Positions 15,575 through 23,654 of a stretch of DNA of 64,000 nt are shown in pieces (position 1 is the first letter of the stretch; the number at the start of each line of letters is the position of its first letter). This DNA is from Arthrobacter sp. M4 (GTDB lineage Bacteria; Actinomycetota; Actinomycetes; Actinomycetales; Micrococcaceae). The position numbers and the translations under genes are program-made. Where the stretch lies: contig NZ_JAIWYX010000001.1 of assembly GCF_020251205.1 (NCBI RefSeq), positions 1-64,000 of the forward strand, given 5' to 3'. The notes beneath the pieces are model-generated. The model searched no databases, was not told where the DNA came from, and saw only the letters and a program-made list of their open reading frames with translations.

Positions 15575-16498
15575 ATGGAAGCTGCAGACACCACCGCTCC
15601 GGAGCACGAAGGCGCGACTTCTGGATCAGGGACCGGTGCCGGGAACGACGAAGTACCCGTGCCCACGCTTGGCGAGGTCCTCGTGGCCGTGGAAGAGCTT
15701 TGGCCGGAGTCCCTGGCCGAGGACTGGGACGAGGTGGGCCTGGTGGCGGGGCGGCCCACAGCCTCCGTCCGCAAGATCCTCTTCGCCGTAGATCCAACGC
15801 TCGCCGTTGTTGACGAAGCGTTGGAGTGGGGTGCGGACCTCCTGGTTACGCACCATCCGCTCCTCCTCAAAGGCGTGAACTCCGTGGCCGCAACCACAGC
15901 GAAGGGTCTGGCGATCCACAGGCTTATCGAGTCTGGGACGGCACTTCTCACCATCCACACCAATGGCGATTCTGCCGTCGGTGGCGTATCGGACGTACTG
16001 GCAGATGCGCTGGGCCTGGAGAACACCGAACCGCTCGCCCCCGCCGCTAACGGTCTCCCTGAAGAAGGAATTGGCAGAGTTGGGGACCTGGCTGATGTTA
16101 TGACCCTGGGTGACTTTGCTGCCCGCGTGTTCGAGATACTTCCGGCCGTCGCAGGTGGCGTCCGGGTTGCGGGGGACAAGGATGGACTTGTCCGTCGGGT
16201 CGCCGTTTGCGGCGGTGCGGGTGACAGCCTGTTCGATGCTGTGCGGGCCAGCGGGGCTGACATTTATGTCACAGCGGACCTTCGACACCACCCAGCCTCC
16301 GAGGCTCGGGAAGAAGCCGTTAATGGCCGTCCCTATCTGATCGATGTGTCCCATTTCGCAAGTGAATGGCTGTGGTTGCCGCCGGCTGCGGAAGCCCTTG
16401 GGAACGTCCTCTCAGACCAAGGCCATAACGTCGAAATCCGAGTCAGCACCACCAACAGCGATCCGTGGGACTTCATTCTCACTCCCGGCGGGGACTAG
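15575..16498 (+). CDS. Nif3-like dinuclear metal centre protein
   Basis: A 307-residue member of the Nif3/YbgI (DUF34) family, hexameric proteins with a dinuclear metal site. Motifs: WPESLAEDWDEVGLVAG, ILFAVDPTLAVVDEAL, the metal-binding histidine pair in LLVTHHPLLLKG, the third in TIHTNGDSAVGGVSDVLA, and the C-terminal DVSHFASEW. The molecular function is still debated (suggested roles include cyclohydrolase-like activity and metal handling). A TAAGAA hexamer lies seven bases upstream of the ATG, consistent with a leaderless start. It is followed 43 bp later by the zinc-ribbon-family gene, a common actinobacterial pairing. Confidence 0.9.
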   Translation: MEAADTTAPEHEGATSGSGTGAGNDEVPVPTLGEVLVAVEELWPESLAEDWDEVGLVAGRPTASVRKILFAVDPTLAVVDEALEWGADLLVTHHPLLLKGVNSVAATTAKGLAIHRLIESGTALLTIHTNGDSAVGGVSDVLADALGLENTEPLAPAANGLPEEGIGRVGDLADVMTLGDFAARVFEILPAVAGGVRVAGDKDGLVRRVAVCGGAGDSLFDAVRASGADIYVTADLRHHPASEAREEAVNGRPYLIDVSHFASEWLWLPPAAEALGNVLSDQGHNVEIRVSTTNSDPWDFILTPGGD

Positions 16499-16541
16499 AG
16501 TCAGGACAACGGCCCGGAAAACAGTAACTGCGGAGGTTTGT

Positions 16542-17279
16542 GTGGCGAAAGCAGCGCCGGCGGAACAGTTGAAGCTTTTGGATCTACAAGCCCTGGACGC
16601 CAGGCTAAAGGCGTTGGCCAACAAACGAAGGGTGCTTGACGGAGACCCACGGATCACCGATCTGAATCATGCCCTCGCTGTGGCCAGGGGGGAGCTGTCA
16701 ACGGCGACCTTGGCCGTCCAGGATGCAGAGGCCGAGCTCAAGCGCTCCGAATTGGATGTTGAACAAGTGGCGGCGCGCATTGCCCGGGACGAAGCCCGGC
16801 TCAACAGCGGAACCGGGCTTTCGAAGGACCTGGTGGCACTGCAGAGTGATATCGCTTCGCTCAACCGCAGGCGCTCTGATCTTGAGGACATTGAGCTTGA
16901 GATCCTCGAGAGGCTGGATGGCCTTCGGGAGAAGCAAGCCACACAGCAAAAGATCACGGACGACATTCAGCAATCGTTCTCCGTGATCCGCGCTGAACTT
17001 GATCAGGCCATTTCGGAGGTCGCCCAGGAAGAAAAAGCCATTGCGGCGGAGAGGGAAGCCTTTGCCAGCGGTCTGGACCAGGGCATGCTGGCCGTTTATG
17101 AGAAAACCTTGGCCCGTCGAGGCGTTGGGGCGGCCCGGCTGTTCCACGGCAAATCCGAAGGGTCAGGCATGACGCTCAGCCCCGGCGACCTCGCTGAGAT
17201 CAAGGCAGCTGCAGAAGACGACATTGTGTTCTGCCCCGACTCAGGTTGCATCCTGGTCCGTTCCGCGGAGTGGAACTAG
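16542..17279 (+). CDS. Coiled-coil protein of the C4 zinc-ribbon (CT398-like) family with degenerate cysteines
   Basis: A 245-residue protein. Residues about 10-190 are strongly heptad-like (EQLKLLDLQALDARLKAL, LDVEQVAARIARDEARL, RRSDLEDIELEILERL), predicting a long antiparallel coiled coil. The C-terminus normally carries a C4 zinc ribbon. Here the first pair is S205-E-G-S208 and the second reads C231-P-D-S234-G-C236, so the ribbon is probably non-functional or altered. GTG 16542 follows CGGAGG; the open frame upstream to 16344 overlaps nif3 and is not used. Family members are paired with nif3 in many actinobacteria. No enzymatic function is known. Confidence 0.85.
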   Translation: MAKAAPAEQLKLLDLQALDARLKALANKRRVLDGDPRITDLNHALAVARGELSTATLAVQDAEAELKRSELDVEQVAARIARDEARLNSGTGLSKDLVALQSDIASLNRRRSDLEDIELEILERLDGLREKQATQQKITDDIQQSFSVIRAELDQAISEVAQEEKAIAAEREAFASGLDQGMLAVYEKTLARRGVGAARLFHGKSEGSGMTLSPGDLAEIKAAAEDDIVFCPDSGCILVRSAEWN

Positions 17280-17299
17280 TTCGGCCTGCCTGACTTGCC

Positions 17300-18064
17300 C
17301 TAGCCCTCGAGGATGATGTTTAGGGTATGAGGCTTGCGGGAAGTGCCCTCCACAAGCTCGGCCTGCCAGGCCTCCTGCGCTGCGGAAAGAAGTTGGGCGG
17401 GCGACTGCGGAGCCCTGCCGCGGCGGGTCAAGAGGTGCCTGGCCAGTTCCCCGCGCGTGTGCTTGGCAAAGTGGCTGACCACGGTCCGTTTTCCGTTCGA
17501 TTCCGTGAAGACGTTGACAGCTACCGTCTGGGCGGGTGGGGGAGTCCAAGCTGCCGCATATGTGCTGGAGCGGCAGTCGACCAGCAGTTCGCCGTCGGTC
17601 CTGGCAGCGAGGGCGGACGCAAGTTTTGGCTTCCAGAACGTGGCGAGGCGTCCGACGTCGGGCAGTGCTGTGCCCATGGACAGCCGGTAGGCAGGCACGC
17701 TGTCCCCGAAGCCTATAGCGCCCCAGAGGGCGGAGACCACCAAGACTGACGCCGTCGCCTTGCGGCGCTGGGCGGGCGTCATTCCATTGAAGCCCAGGGC
17801 GTCGTAAAGCACTCCCGAATACACCTGGTGGGCAGGGGCGGCTGGCTCGGCGTGGAGCCTCGTGTTGCGTTCGACGTCGGCCTGCAGCGAAGCGCCAACG
17901 CCCAGCAGCGCGAGGGCGTCCTCATGGGCGCTGACAATTCCCAGGGCATCCAGCACAGTGGCGCGGTGGATATTAAGCTCGGGGAAGCTCAGTGCCGACC
18001 AGTCGACGGCCGGGCCTTTGGTGGCAGGAGTCTTACCTTCGGAAGGGGGAAGCAGAATCAGCAC
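17300..18064 (-). CDS. yaaA: Peroxide stress protein YaaA (DUF328)
   Basis: A 254-residue YaaA/DUF328 protein. It has the family opening LILLPPSEGKTPA, then RATVLDALG, VYSGVLYDALGFNGM, the conserved SALWGAIGFGDSVPAYRLSMG block and the C-terminal HFAKHTRGELARHLLTR. In E. coli the protein binds DNA and lowers free iron during peroxide stress. The start is GTG 18064 with a consensus-like -10 TAATAT (complement 18071-18076) six bases upstream and no SD, so the message is probably leaderless. It is convergent with the zinc-ribbon gene and divergent from rnpB, which begins only 68 bases away. Confidence 0.92.
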   Translation of the reverse strand: MLILLPPSEGKTPATKGPAVDWSALSFPELNIHRATVLDALGIVSAHEDALALLGVGASLQADVERNTRLHAEPAAPAHQVYSGVLYDALGFNGMTPAQRRKATASVLVVSALWGAIGFGDSVPAYRLSMGTALPDVGRLATFWKPKLASALAARTDGELLVDCRSSTYAAAWTPPPAQTVAVNVFTESNGKRTVVSHFAKHTRGELARHLLTRRGRAPQSPAQLLSAAQEAWQAELVEGTSRKPHTLNIILEG

Positions 18065-18118
18065 CTGTCGATATTACCGGCGGAGAATACTTATGCATGT
18101 TTCCGTTCCCGCCACCGG

Positions 18119-18124
18119 TAAACT
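18119..18124 (+). promoter_or_regulatory. -10 element of rnpB
   Basis: TAAACT ends seven bases before the predicted 5' end of RNase P RNA at 18132. No strong -35 was seen. Confidence 0.45.
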
Positions 18125-18131
18125 GGACGAC

Positions 18132-18507
18132 GGATGGGACAGCCAGACGGCCGCGAGCCACGATTGTGGCTCGAGGAACGTCCGGGCTCCGCAGAGCAGG
18201 GTGGTGGGTAACACCCACTCGGGGCAACCCGCAGGCCAGTGCCACAGAAAACAGACCGCCCGCCCTGAGGGCGCGGGTAAGGGTGAAACGGTGGTGTAAG
18301 AGACCACCAGCTTCCCGGGTGACCGGGGAGGCTAGGTAAACCCCACTCGGAGCAAGGCCAGACAGGGCACGTTTGAGGGCTGCTCGCCCGAGTGCCCGGG
18401 TAGGCCGCTGGAGGGCGTCGGCAACGGCGCTCGTAGATGGATGGCCGTCGCCCTGCGGCCGGCAACGGCCGGAGGGAACAGAACCCGGCGTATCGGCTGT
18501 CCCATCC
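18132..18507 (+). ncRNA. rnpB: RNase P RNA (bacterial type A)
   Basis: A catalytic RNA for tRNA 5' maturation. The terminal P1 helix pairs 18132-18144 with 18495-18507. Conserved cores are visible: GAGGAACGTCCGGGCTCC near the 5' end, CAGGCCAGTGCCACAGAAA, GGTAAGGGTGAAACGGTG, GTAAACCCC and the 3' GAACCCGGCGTA element before P1 closes. Its length of about 376 nt suits actinobacteria. Its position between yaaA and gap is independent of both. Confidence 0.96.
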
Positions 18508-18616
18508 CACGTACCTTGGGTCTCCGCGCGATGCTCCACGTGACTGATTTCACGCCTTCCGCAGCAATTTCGGCCTTTCACCGACCGTAGAATGGATGGC
18601 GAACGTAGATGTTCTG

Positions 18617-18649
18617 CCGCCGGGTCTGCGTTCGCAGCCGGCGGTTTTT
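18617..18649 (+). terminator. Rho-independent terminator upstream of gap
   Basis: A 12-bp GC stem with a 2-base bulge (18617-18630 with 18633-18644), followed by TTTTT. It lies 110 bases after rnpB and 126 before gap, so it could end rnpB transcription or attenuate gap. Confidence 0.75.
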
Positions 18650-18734
18650 CTCTGCCATCGTTCACGGCAAGCCGGGGCGGACCGAAGCCCTGGTATCGCC
18701 TGTGCCGCAGGACTAATCCCCGCGGCCGACCTCT

Positions 18735-18752
18735 GCATACGCGGACGTATGC
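18735..18752. promoter_or_regulatory. Inverted repeat just upstream of gap
   Basis: GCATACG and CGTATGC are separated by CGGA, and lie 22 bases before the GTG start. It is a candidate operator or leader hairpin. Confidence 0.5.
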
Positions 18753-18774
18753 GGTGACCAAGGAAGGTAGTTCT

Positions 18775-20271
18775 GTGAGCCAGACGTCAGATTCTTGTCT
18801 TAATGCTTGGATGGCCCGCGAAGCGCTGGCCGAGGCAATGATTCCGGTTATCGGCAAGCTGTACCGGGAAAATAACGTGGTGACCAGCATCCACGGACGC
18901 AGCCTCATCAACAAGTCCACCATGAACATCCTCAAGGCGCACCGCTTCGCCCGTCGGATGAGCAACCACGAACTTCCGCTGGAAGAGACCGCCCCCCTGC
19001 TCAACGCCCTCGCCGGACTGGAACTCGGGGCGGCTGCGATCGACATCGCCCGCCTCAACGACAAGTACAAGACCGAGGCCGACGGCGTCAGCCTGGACGC
19101 CTTCCTCCGCGCGGAACTCGCGGACATTGTGGGCATGCGTGGCGCGGACACTCGCACCAGCACCGACGTCGTACTCTACGGTTTCGGCCGCATCGGCCGG
19201 TTGCTGGCCCGCCTGCTCATCGAAAAGGCCGGCGGCGGCCACGGACTGCGGCTGCGCGCCATCGTGGTCCGCAAGGGCGCCGAGAACGACCTGGCCAAGC
19301 GTGCCAGCCTGCTGCGCCGTGACTCGGTCCACGGTTCCTTCGAAGGTACCATCCGCGTTGACGAAGAGGCCAACACCATCACGGCGAACGGGCTTCGCAT
19401 CCAGGTCATCTACTCGGACAACCCCGCCACCGTGGACTACACCGCGTACGGGATCCAGGACGCCTTGGTGGTGGACAACACCGGCCGCTGGCGTGATGAG
19501 GAAGGCCTGAGCCAGCACCTGCAGAGCAAGGGGGTTGCACGCGTGCTCCTGACCGCACCTGGAAAGGGCGGCCTGAAGAACATCGTGCATGGCATCAACC
19601 ACACCTCAATCGAGCGCTCGGACCGCATCGTGACGGCAGCCTCCTGCACCACCAACGCGATCACCCCGGTCCTGAAAGCCATCAACGACAAGTACGGCAT
19701 TGTTCACGGGCACGTCGAGACCGTGCACTCCTTCACCAACGATCAGAACCTGATCGACAACTTCCACAAGGGCGACCGCCGTGGACGTTCGGCAGCGCTG
19801 AACATGGTCATCACAGAGACGGGCGCCGCCAAGGCTGTTGCCAAGGCACTGCCGGAACTGCAGGGCAAGCTCACCGGCAACGCCATCCGCGTTCCCACCC
19901 CGGACGTTTCCATGGCCATCCTGAACCTCAACCTTGAAAACGGGACCACCAAGGAAGAAGTCAACGATTACCTCCGCAGCCTGTCGCTGCACTCCGAACT
20001 GCGCAAGCAGATCGACTACATCGACTCGCCCGAGGTCGTTTCCACCGACTTCGTCGGCTCCCGCCGCGCTGGCATCGTCGACGGACTGGCCACCATCTCC
20101 AACGACAAGAACCTGGTTCTCTACGTCTGGTACGACAACGAGTTCGGCTACAGCTGCCAGGTTGTCCGTGTCATGGAGGAAATGGCCGGAGTAAACCCGC
20201 CGTCCTACCCCGCCCGCACTGTCGCCGCCGAAGTGGTGGACTCGGAGCTTCAGCCGGTCGCCGCCGTCTAG
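18775..20271 (+). CDS. gap: Glyceraldehyde-3-phosphate dehydrogenase, long form (GapB-like)
   Basis: A 498-residue GAPDH with about 130 extra N-terminal residues (ARMSNHELPLEETAPLLNAL and similar) before the Rossmann fold VVLYGFGRIGRLLARLL. The catalytic cysteine C291 lies in TAASCTTNAITPVLKAIND, with HSFTNDQNLID and the NEFGYSCQVVRV C-terminus also present. The extended type is found in corynebacteria and relatives (GapB of C. glutamicum is about 480 residues and serves mainly gluconeogenesis with NADP); that role here is inferred. GTG 18775 follows AAGGAAGG; the open frame to 18592 is leader sequence. A terminator and a palindrome in the leader suggest regulation. Confidence 0.92.
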   Translation: MSQTSDSCLNAWMAREALAEAMIPVIGKLYRENNVVTSIHGRSLINKSTMNILKAHRFARRMSNHELPLEETAPLLNALAGLELGAAAIDIARLNDKYKTEADGVSLDAFLRAELADIVGMRGADTRTSTDVVLYGFGRIGRLLARLLIEKAGGGHGLRLRAIVVRKGAENDLAKRASLLRRDSVHGSFEGTIRVDEEANTITANGLRIQVIYSDNPATVDYTAYGIQDALVVDNTGRWRDEEGLSQHLQSKGVARVLLTAPGKGGLKNIVHGINHTSIERSDRIVTAASCTTNAITPVLKAINDKYGIVHGHVETVHSFTNDQNLIDNFHKGDRRGRSAALNMVITETGAAKAVAKALPELQGKLTGNAIRVPTPDVSMAILNLNLENGTTKEEVNDYLRSLSLHSELRKQIDYIDSPEVVSTDFVGSRRAGIVDGLATISNDKNLVLYVWYDNEFGYSCQVVRVMEEMAGVNPPSYPARTVAAEVVDSELQPVAAV

Positions 20272-20367
20272 CTCGGCTGACCAGACGCAGCGCTGCTGCA
20301 TTGTTGTGTCGTCGCATTCCCGGCGCGGGTACTGGCCCAAGCCGGGAATGCTGACCACAATGGAGTC

Positions 20368-20577
20368 ATGGAAACGGACAGGACACTGCAGCACGACACC
20401 ACGCTGGAACACGCCTTGGACGTGGCCCGGGCGAACCATAAGGAAGCCACACGGCTCCTGGATGAAGCCAAAGCCGCCTATGCAGCCGGCGAAATCAGCG
20501 AGGAGCGGGTCAAGCAGCTTCAGGGACTGCTGGATCTTGCGTCGGAGGACCTTCACCGCGTGATGAAGGAGCAGTAG
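20368..20577 (+). CDS. Small helical hypothetical protein
   Basis: A 69-residue, strongly charged protein without cysteine or tryptophan. The sequence ALDVARANHKEATRLLDEAK, then EISEERVKQLQGLLDLASE, gives heptad-like hydrophobic spacing, so it is probably one helical hairpin or coiled coil. A CACAAT hexamer ends six bases before ATG 20368 and no SD is visible, matching the leaderless starts elsewhere in the window. Base composition is gene-like. It stands alone between gap and the HNH gene. Function unknown. Confidence 0.6.
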   Translation: METDRTLQHDTTLEHALDVARANHKEATRLLDEAKAAYAAGEISEERVKQLQGLLDLASEDLHRVMKEQ

Positions 20578-20687
20578 CTCGCCTATAGGCTGGCTTCACT
20601 TTTCCTCCCCATTGTGCACAGCCAAAGTGCTGTCACACCCTTGGATTAGGCTCAAGGGGACATAGAACACCTCACGGAGGATCCCCT

Positions 20688-21485
20688 TTGAGCACCACAT
20701 GGTCCGCCTATCGGCGTGCCCGTCGTAAGTCCCGTCAGGCGTGGGCAGCCCTTGCCTTGGCCGCCGCCATAGCGGTCGGAGCAACCAGCTGCTTCTTCAC
20801 GTCTGGCCAGTTCGCCTTATCCGAAGGAAACGCGGACGGCCCAACGTCCGCGGCCGTCGTCGACCCGTCCTTTATGCGGCCCGTGGATCCGGTTGTCCCT
20901 GCCCCCTCAGGTCTGGCCATAGATGCCCTTGAGCGACTGCCGGTGAAGGGCAGGGCAGCGAAAACAGGCTACGAGCGAACCGAATTTGGCGAGGCATGGC
21001 TGGACGTCGACCGCAATGGCTGTGACACCCGCAACGACATACTTCGCCGTGACCTGCGCGCCGTCCAATTCACTGAAGGCTCCGATTGCCGGGTGGCATC
21101 AGGGACCCTGCGTGAGCCTTACACGGGCCACACCATTGAATTCCACCGCGGAGCGGAGACGTCCGCCGAGGTTCAGATTGATCACGTGGTGGCCCTTGCC
21201 GACGCGTGGCAAAAGGGTGCGCAGCAATTGACCGCAAAGCAGCGGCAGAGCCTGGCAAACGACCCCCTCAACCTCGTGGCGGCGGATGGGCCGGCCAATA
21301 CGGAGAAGAGCGCCTCTGACGCCGCTAGCTGGCTGCCTCCCAACAAGGCATTCAGGTGTCATTACGTGGCACGGCAAATTTCCGTCAAGGCCGCTTACAC
21401 CTTGTGGGTTACGCAGGCTGAGAAGGACGCCATGAAGCGCGTCCTGGGCTCATGTCCCGGCCAGCAGACAGTGACGGCGTCTTAG
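20688..21485 (+). CDS. Secreted HNH-family nuclease (DUF1524/GmrSD C-terminal type)
   Basis: A 265-residue exported protein. The N-terminus RRARRKSRQAWAALALAAAIAVG is a signal sequence, ending in GATSC, which could be a lipobox or a simple cleavage region. After a low-complexity linker the nuclease domain has RDLRAVQFTEGSDCRVASG, the His/Asp pair in EVQIDHVVALADAW, NDPLNLVAADGPANTEKSAS, and CHYVARQISVKAAY. These are the marks of HNH nucleases related to DUF1524. The start is TTG 20688 behind CACGGAGG. A role in extracellular DNA breakdown or defence is plausible but unproven. A terminator follows. Confidence 0.85.
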   Translation: MSTTWSAYRRARRKSRQAWAALALAAAIAVGATSCFFTSGQFALSEGNADGPTSAAVVDPSFMRPVDPVVPAPSGLAIDALERLPVKGRAAKTGYERTEFGEAWLDVDRNGCDTRNDILRRDLRAVQFTEGSDCRVASGTLREPYTGHTIEFHRGAETSAEVQIDHVVALADAWQKGAQQLTAKQRQSLANDPLNLVAADGPANTEKSASDAASWLPPNKAFRCHYVARQISVKAAYTLWVTQAEKDAMKRVLGSCPGQQTVTAS

Positions 21486-21514
21486 CGGCCTTGGGCAAGC
21501 GTCCAGAAACGCCT

Positions 21515-21545
21515 GTGGGCTGCCCGAACATCCCGGGCGGCCCAC
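21515..21545. terminator. Hairpin between convergent HNH and def genes
   Basis: A 12-bp stem with one G-U pair (21515-21526 with 21534-21545) and a 7-base loop. It lies between the two stop codons. Confidence 0.65.
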
Positions 21546-21557
21546 TGTCCTAGGCGG

Positions 21558-22130
21558 TCAGTGGCCAAACGGGTCCGGGTCGACGCCGGGCATCCAGCTG
21601 AGTCCGGGAACACCCCAGCCGTTCTTTTTGGCCTGCTTCATGGCCTTCTTCGCGTAGCGGTCCACAAGTTTGTTGACGTACAGCTTCCCGTCCAGATGGT
21701 CATATTCGTGCTGCATGACCCGGGCGAACCACCCAGTGGCAACAAAGTCCACGGGCTTGCCGTCCCCGTCGAAGCCCTGGACGTGTGCCCAGTCAGCCCG
21801 CTGGAGGGGGTAATGCTCGCCGGGAAAGGACAGGCAACCCTCCACATCATCGTCCGGGTCGGGGAGGGCTCCGGAGATCTTGGATAGCGTCAGCACGGGA
21901 TTGACCACCACGCCCGTGGGCGGCACGCCGTCGTCGTTGGCGTATTTGTAGACGAAAAGGCGCTTACCGACGCCCACCTGGGGGGCCGCCAACCCAACGC
22001 CGTTGGCGGCGTCGTTGGTCTCGAACATGTTGGAGATCAAGGTGCGCAATTCGTCGTCGAACACCTCCACTTCAGAGGCGCGGCGGTGCAGGACGGGTTC
22101 ACCCCAAATGGTGACGGGGAGGACTGTCAT
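21558..22130 (-). CDS. def: Peptide deformylase
   Basis: A 190-residue metalloenzyme removing the N-formyl group from nascent proteins. All three motifs are present: GVGLAAPQVG, EGCLSFPGEHYPL and the metal-binding QHEYDHLDGKLYV. ATG 22130 follows AAGGAAA and begins the conserved MTVLPVTIWGEPVLHRRA. The open frame continues upstream, but that sequence is not deformylase-like. It is downstream of the acyl-CoA dehydrogenase on the same strand (29 bp), so they may be co-transcribed, although no functional link is obvious. Confidence 0.96.
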   Translation of the reverse strand: MTVLPVTIWGEPVLHRRASEVEVFDDELRTLISNMFETNDAANGVGLAAPQVGVGKRLFVYKYANDDGVPPTGVVVNPVLTLSKISGALPDPDDDVEGCLSFPGEHYPLQRADWAHVQGFDGDGKPVDFVATGWFARVMQHEYDHLDGKLYVNKLVDRYAKKAMKQAKKNGWGVPGLSWMPGVDPDPFGH

Positions 22131-22159
22131 TGCTATTTCCTTAACGGTGTGTACGGGGC

Positions 22160-23314
22160 CTAGGCCGCAATCGCGCGGCCGATGACGTCCCGCATGATTT
22201 CGTTGGTGCCGCCGAAGATCGTCAGCAGGCGTGACGCGAGGTAGGCCTGCGCCACCGGGTACTCCAAGATGTAGCCGTAGCCGCCGTGCAGCTGGAGGCA
22301 GCGGTCGGTGATCGATTTGACGCGTTCGGAAGCCCACAGCTTCGCCCGCGCTGCGGAAGAGGCATCGAGTTCGCCGGCGTTGAAGGCCAGGATCGCCTGA
22401 TCGACGTAGGTCTCTGTGACCTCCACCTCGGTGAGGATGTCGGCCAGTTCGAAGCGGCTGTGCTGGAAGTCGATGATTCGCTCGCCGAAGGCGTTGCGGT
22501 CCTTGGTGTACTGGACGGTCGCCTCGTAAACGGTGCGTGCGACGGCGGAGCTCGCCACCGCGATGGCCAGGCGCCCCTGCGGCAGCTGCTCGGCAGCGTA
22601 GCGCAGGCCCTGGCCAACCTCGCCAACGAGGTTGACGCCCGGAACGCGTACGTCGTCGAAGAAGATTTCCGCCGTGTCGGAGGCCTTGAGGCCCATCTTG
22701 TCCAGCTGTTTTCCGGTGTTGTAGCCCTCGCCCTTTTCCACCATGAAGAGGGAGAAGGAGTCGGTGGAACCACGCCCGGTGCCCCCGTCGGTGCGGGCGA
22801 GCACCAGCGAGGCGTCGCCGGAGATTCCGTTGCCGATGAAGGTCTTCTGGCCTGAGATGAGCCAGTCGTCGCCGTCACGGACGGCTTTGGTGCGGACTGA
22901 GCGGAGGTCTGAGCCCGCACCCGGCTCGGTCATGGCGATGGACGTGACCTTCTCCCCGGTGACCATGCCCGGCAGCCAGCGTTCCTTCAGCTCGTCGGAG
23001 CCATAGGCCAGCAAGTGGGGGAGAACCAGGTCGTCATGCAGGTGGAAGGCCAGCCCCACGGCCAAGTGGTTGCTGCGCGCGAACTCTTCGTCGAGGACCG
23101 CGCGGAAGCGATAGTCGGACATCCCCATGCCGCCGAAATCCTCTGGGACGGCGAGGCCCAGCAGGCCTTGTTCGCCGGCGGCAGTCCACATGTCACGGGA
23201 CATCATGTGTTCGTCGTCCCATTTTGCGTAGTGTGGTGCAATTTCACGTGCGTTGAACTCGGTGGCAACCTCGCGAAACAGTTCGTGGTCTTCGTCGTAG
23301 AGCTTGCGCTGCAT
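22160..23314 (-). CDS. Acyl-CoA dehydrogenase
   Basis: A 384-residue FAD-dependent acyl-CoA dehydrogenase of beta-oxidation. Regions in order: the N-terminal helical domain with LYDEDHELFREVATEF, the FAD/substrate strand IAMTEPGAGSDLRSVRT and WLISGQKTFIGNG, then the C-terminal helical domain with RNAFGERIIDFQHSRFELAD, LHGGYGYILEYPVAQAYLASR and FGGTNEIMRDVIGR. Long-chain-type enzymes share the FGGTNEIM ending. ATG 23314 follows GGAAGGAC; the frame open to 23470 is not conserved. Chain-length preference cannot be fixed. Confidence 0.94.
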   Translation of the reverse strand: MQRKLYDEDHELFREVATEFNAREIAPHYAKWDDEHMMSRDMWTAAGEQGLLGLAVPEDFGGMGMSDYRFRAVLDEEFARSNHLAVGLAFHLHDDLVLPHLLAYGSDELKERWLPGMVTGEKVTSIAMTEPGAGSDLRSVRTKAVRDGDDWLISGQKTFIGNGISGDASLVLARTDGGTGRGSTDSFSLFMVEKGEGYNTGKQLDKMGLKASDTAEIFFDDVRVPGVNLVGEVGQGLRYAAEQLPQGRLAIAVASSAVARTVYEATVQYTKDRNAFGERIIDFQHSRFELADILTEVEVTETYVDQAILAFNAGELDASSAARAKLWASERVKSITDRCLQLHGGYGYILEYPVAQAYLASRLLTIFGGTNEIMRDVIGRAIAA

Positions 23315-23428
23315 GGCTGTCCTTCCGGCGACAAGGGTCGGGAACAAAACGGGCAAAACAAAAGCCGCACCGGATATCCGATGCGGCCTTGTGCGAAGGT
23401 ACCGGCTGGTGGAGCCGGGCTTCCTAAG

Positions 23429-23501
23429 GGTGAGCGACGGGGGTTGAACCCGCGACCTCCTGGACCACAACCAGGCGCTCTGCCAACTGAGCTACGCCCA
23501 C
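23429..23501 (-). tRNA. tRNA-His (anticodon GTG)
   Basis: On the minus strand the acceptor stem GTGGGCG pairs with CGCTCAC and the discriminator is C. The anticodon stem CCTGG/CCAGG encloses TTGTGGT with GTG. The D-arm GCTCAGTTGGCAGAGC and T-arm GGGTTCAACCC are intact. Confidence 0.97.
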
Positions 23502-23654
23502 CATGTGCCTCGATCAGCGGACCGGTCAAAGTTGTAATTCTTAGTGCTTCTTCCGGCCCCTGGAAGGGCAACGACAAATAGCTTACCTGCTGTCCGAGGG
23601 TGCTTGTGCCACTTTTCGCCTTTTTGGTGAAAAAACCCCAAAACGTGTCGCAGA

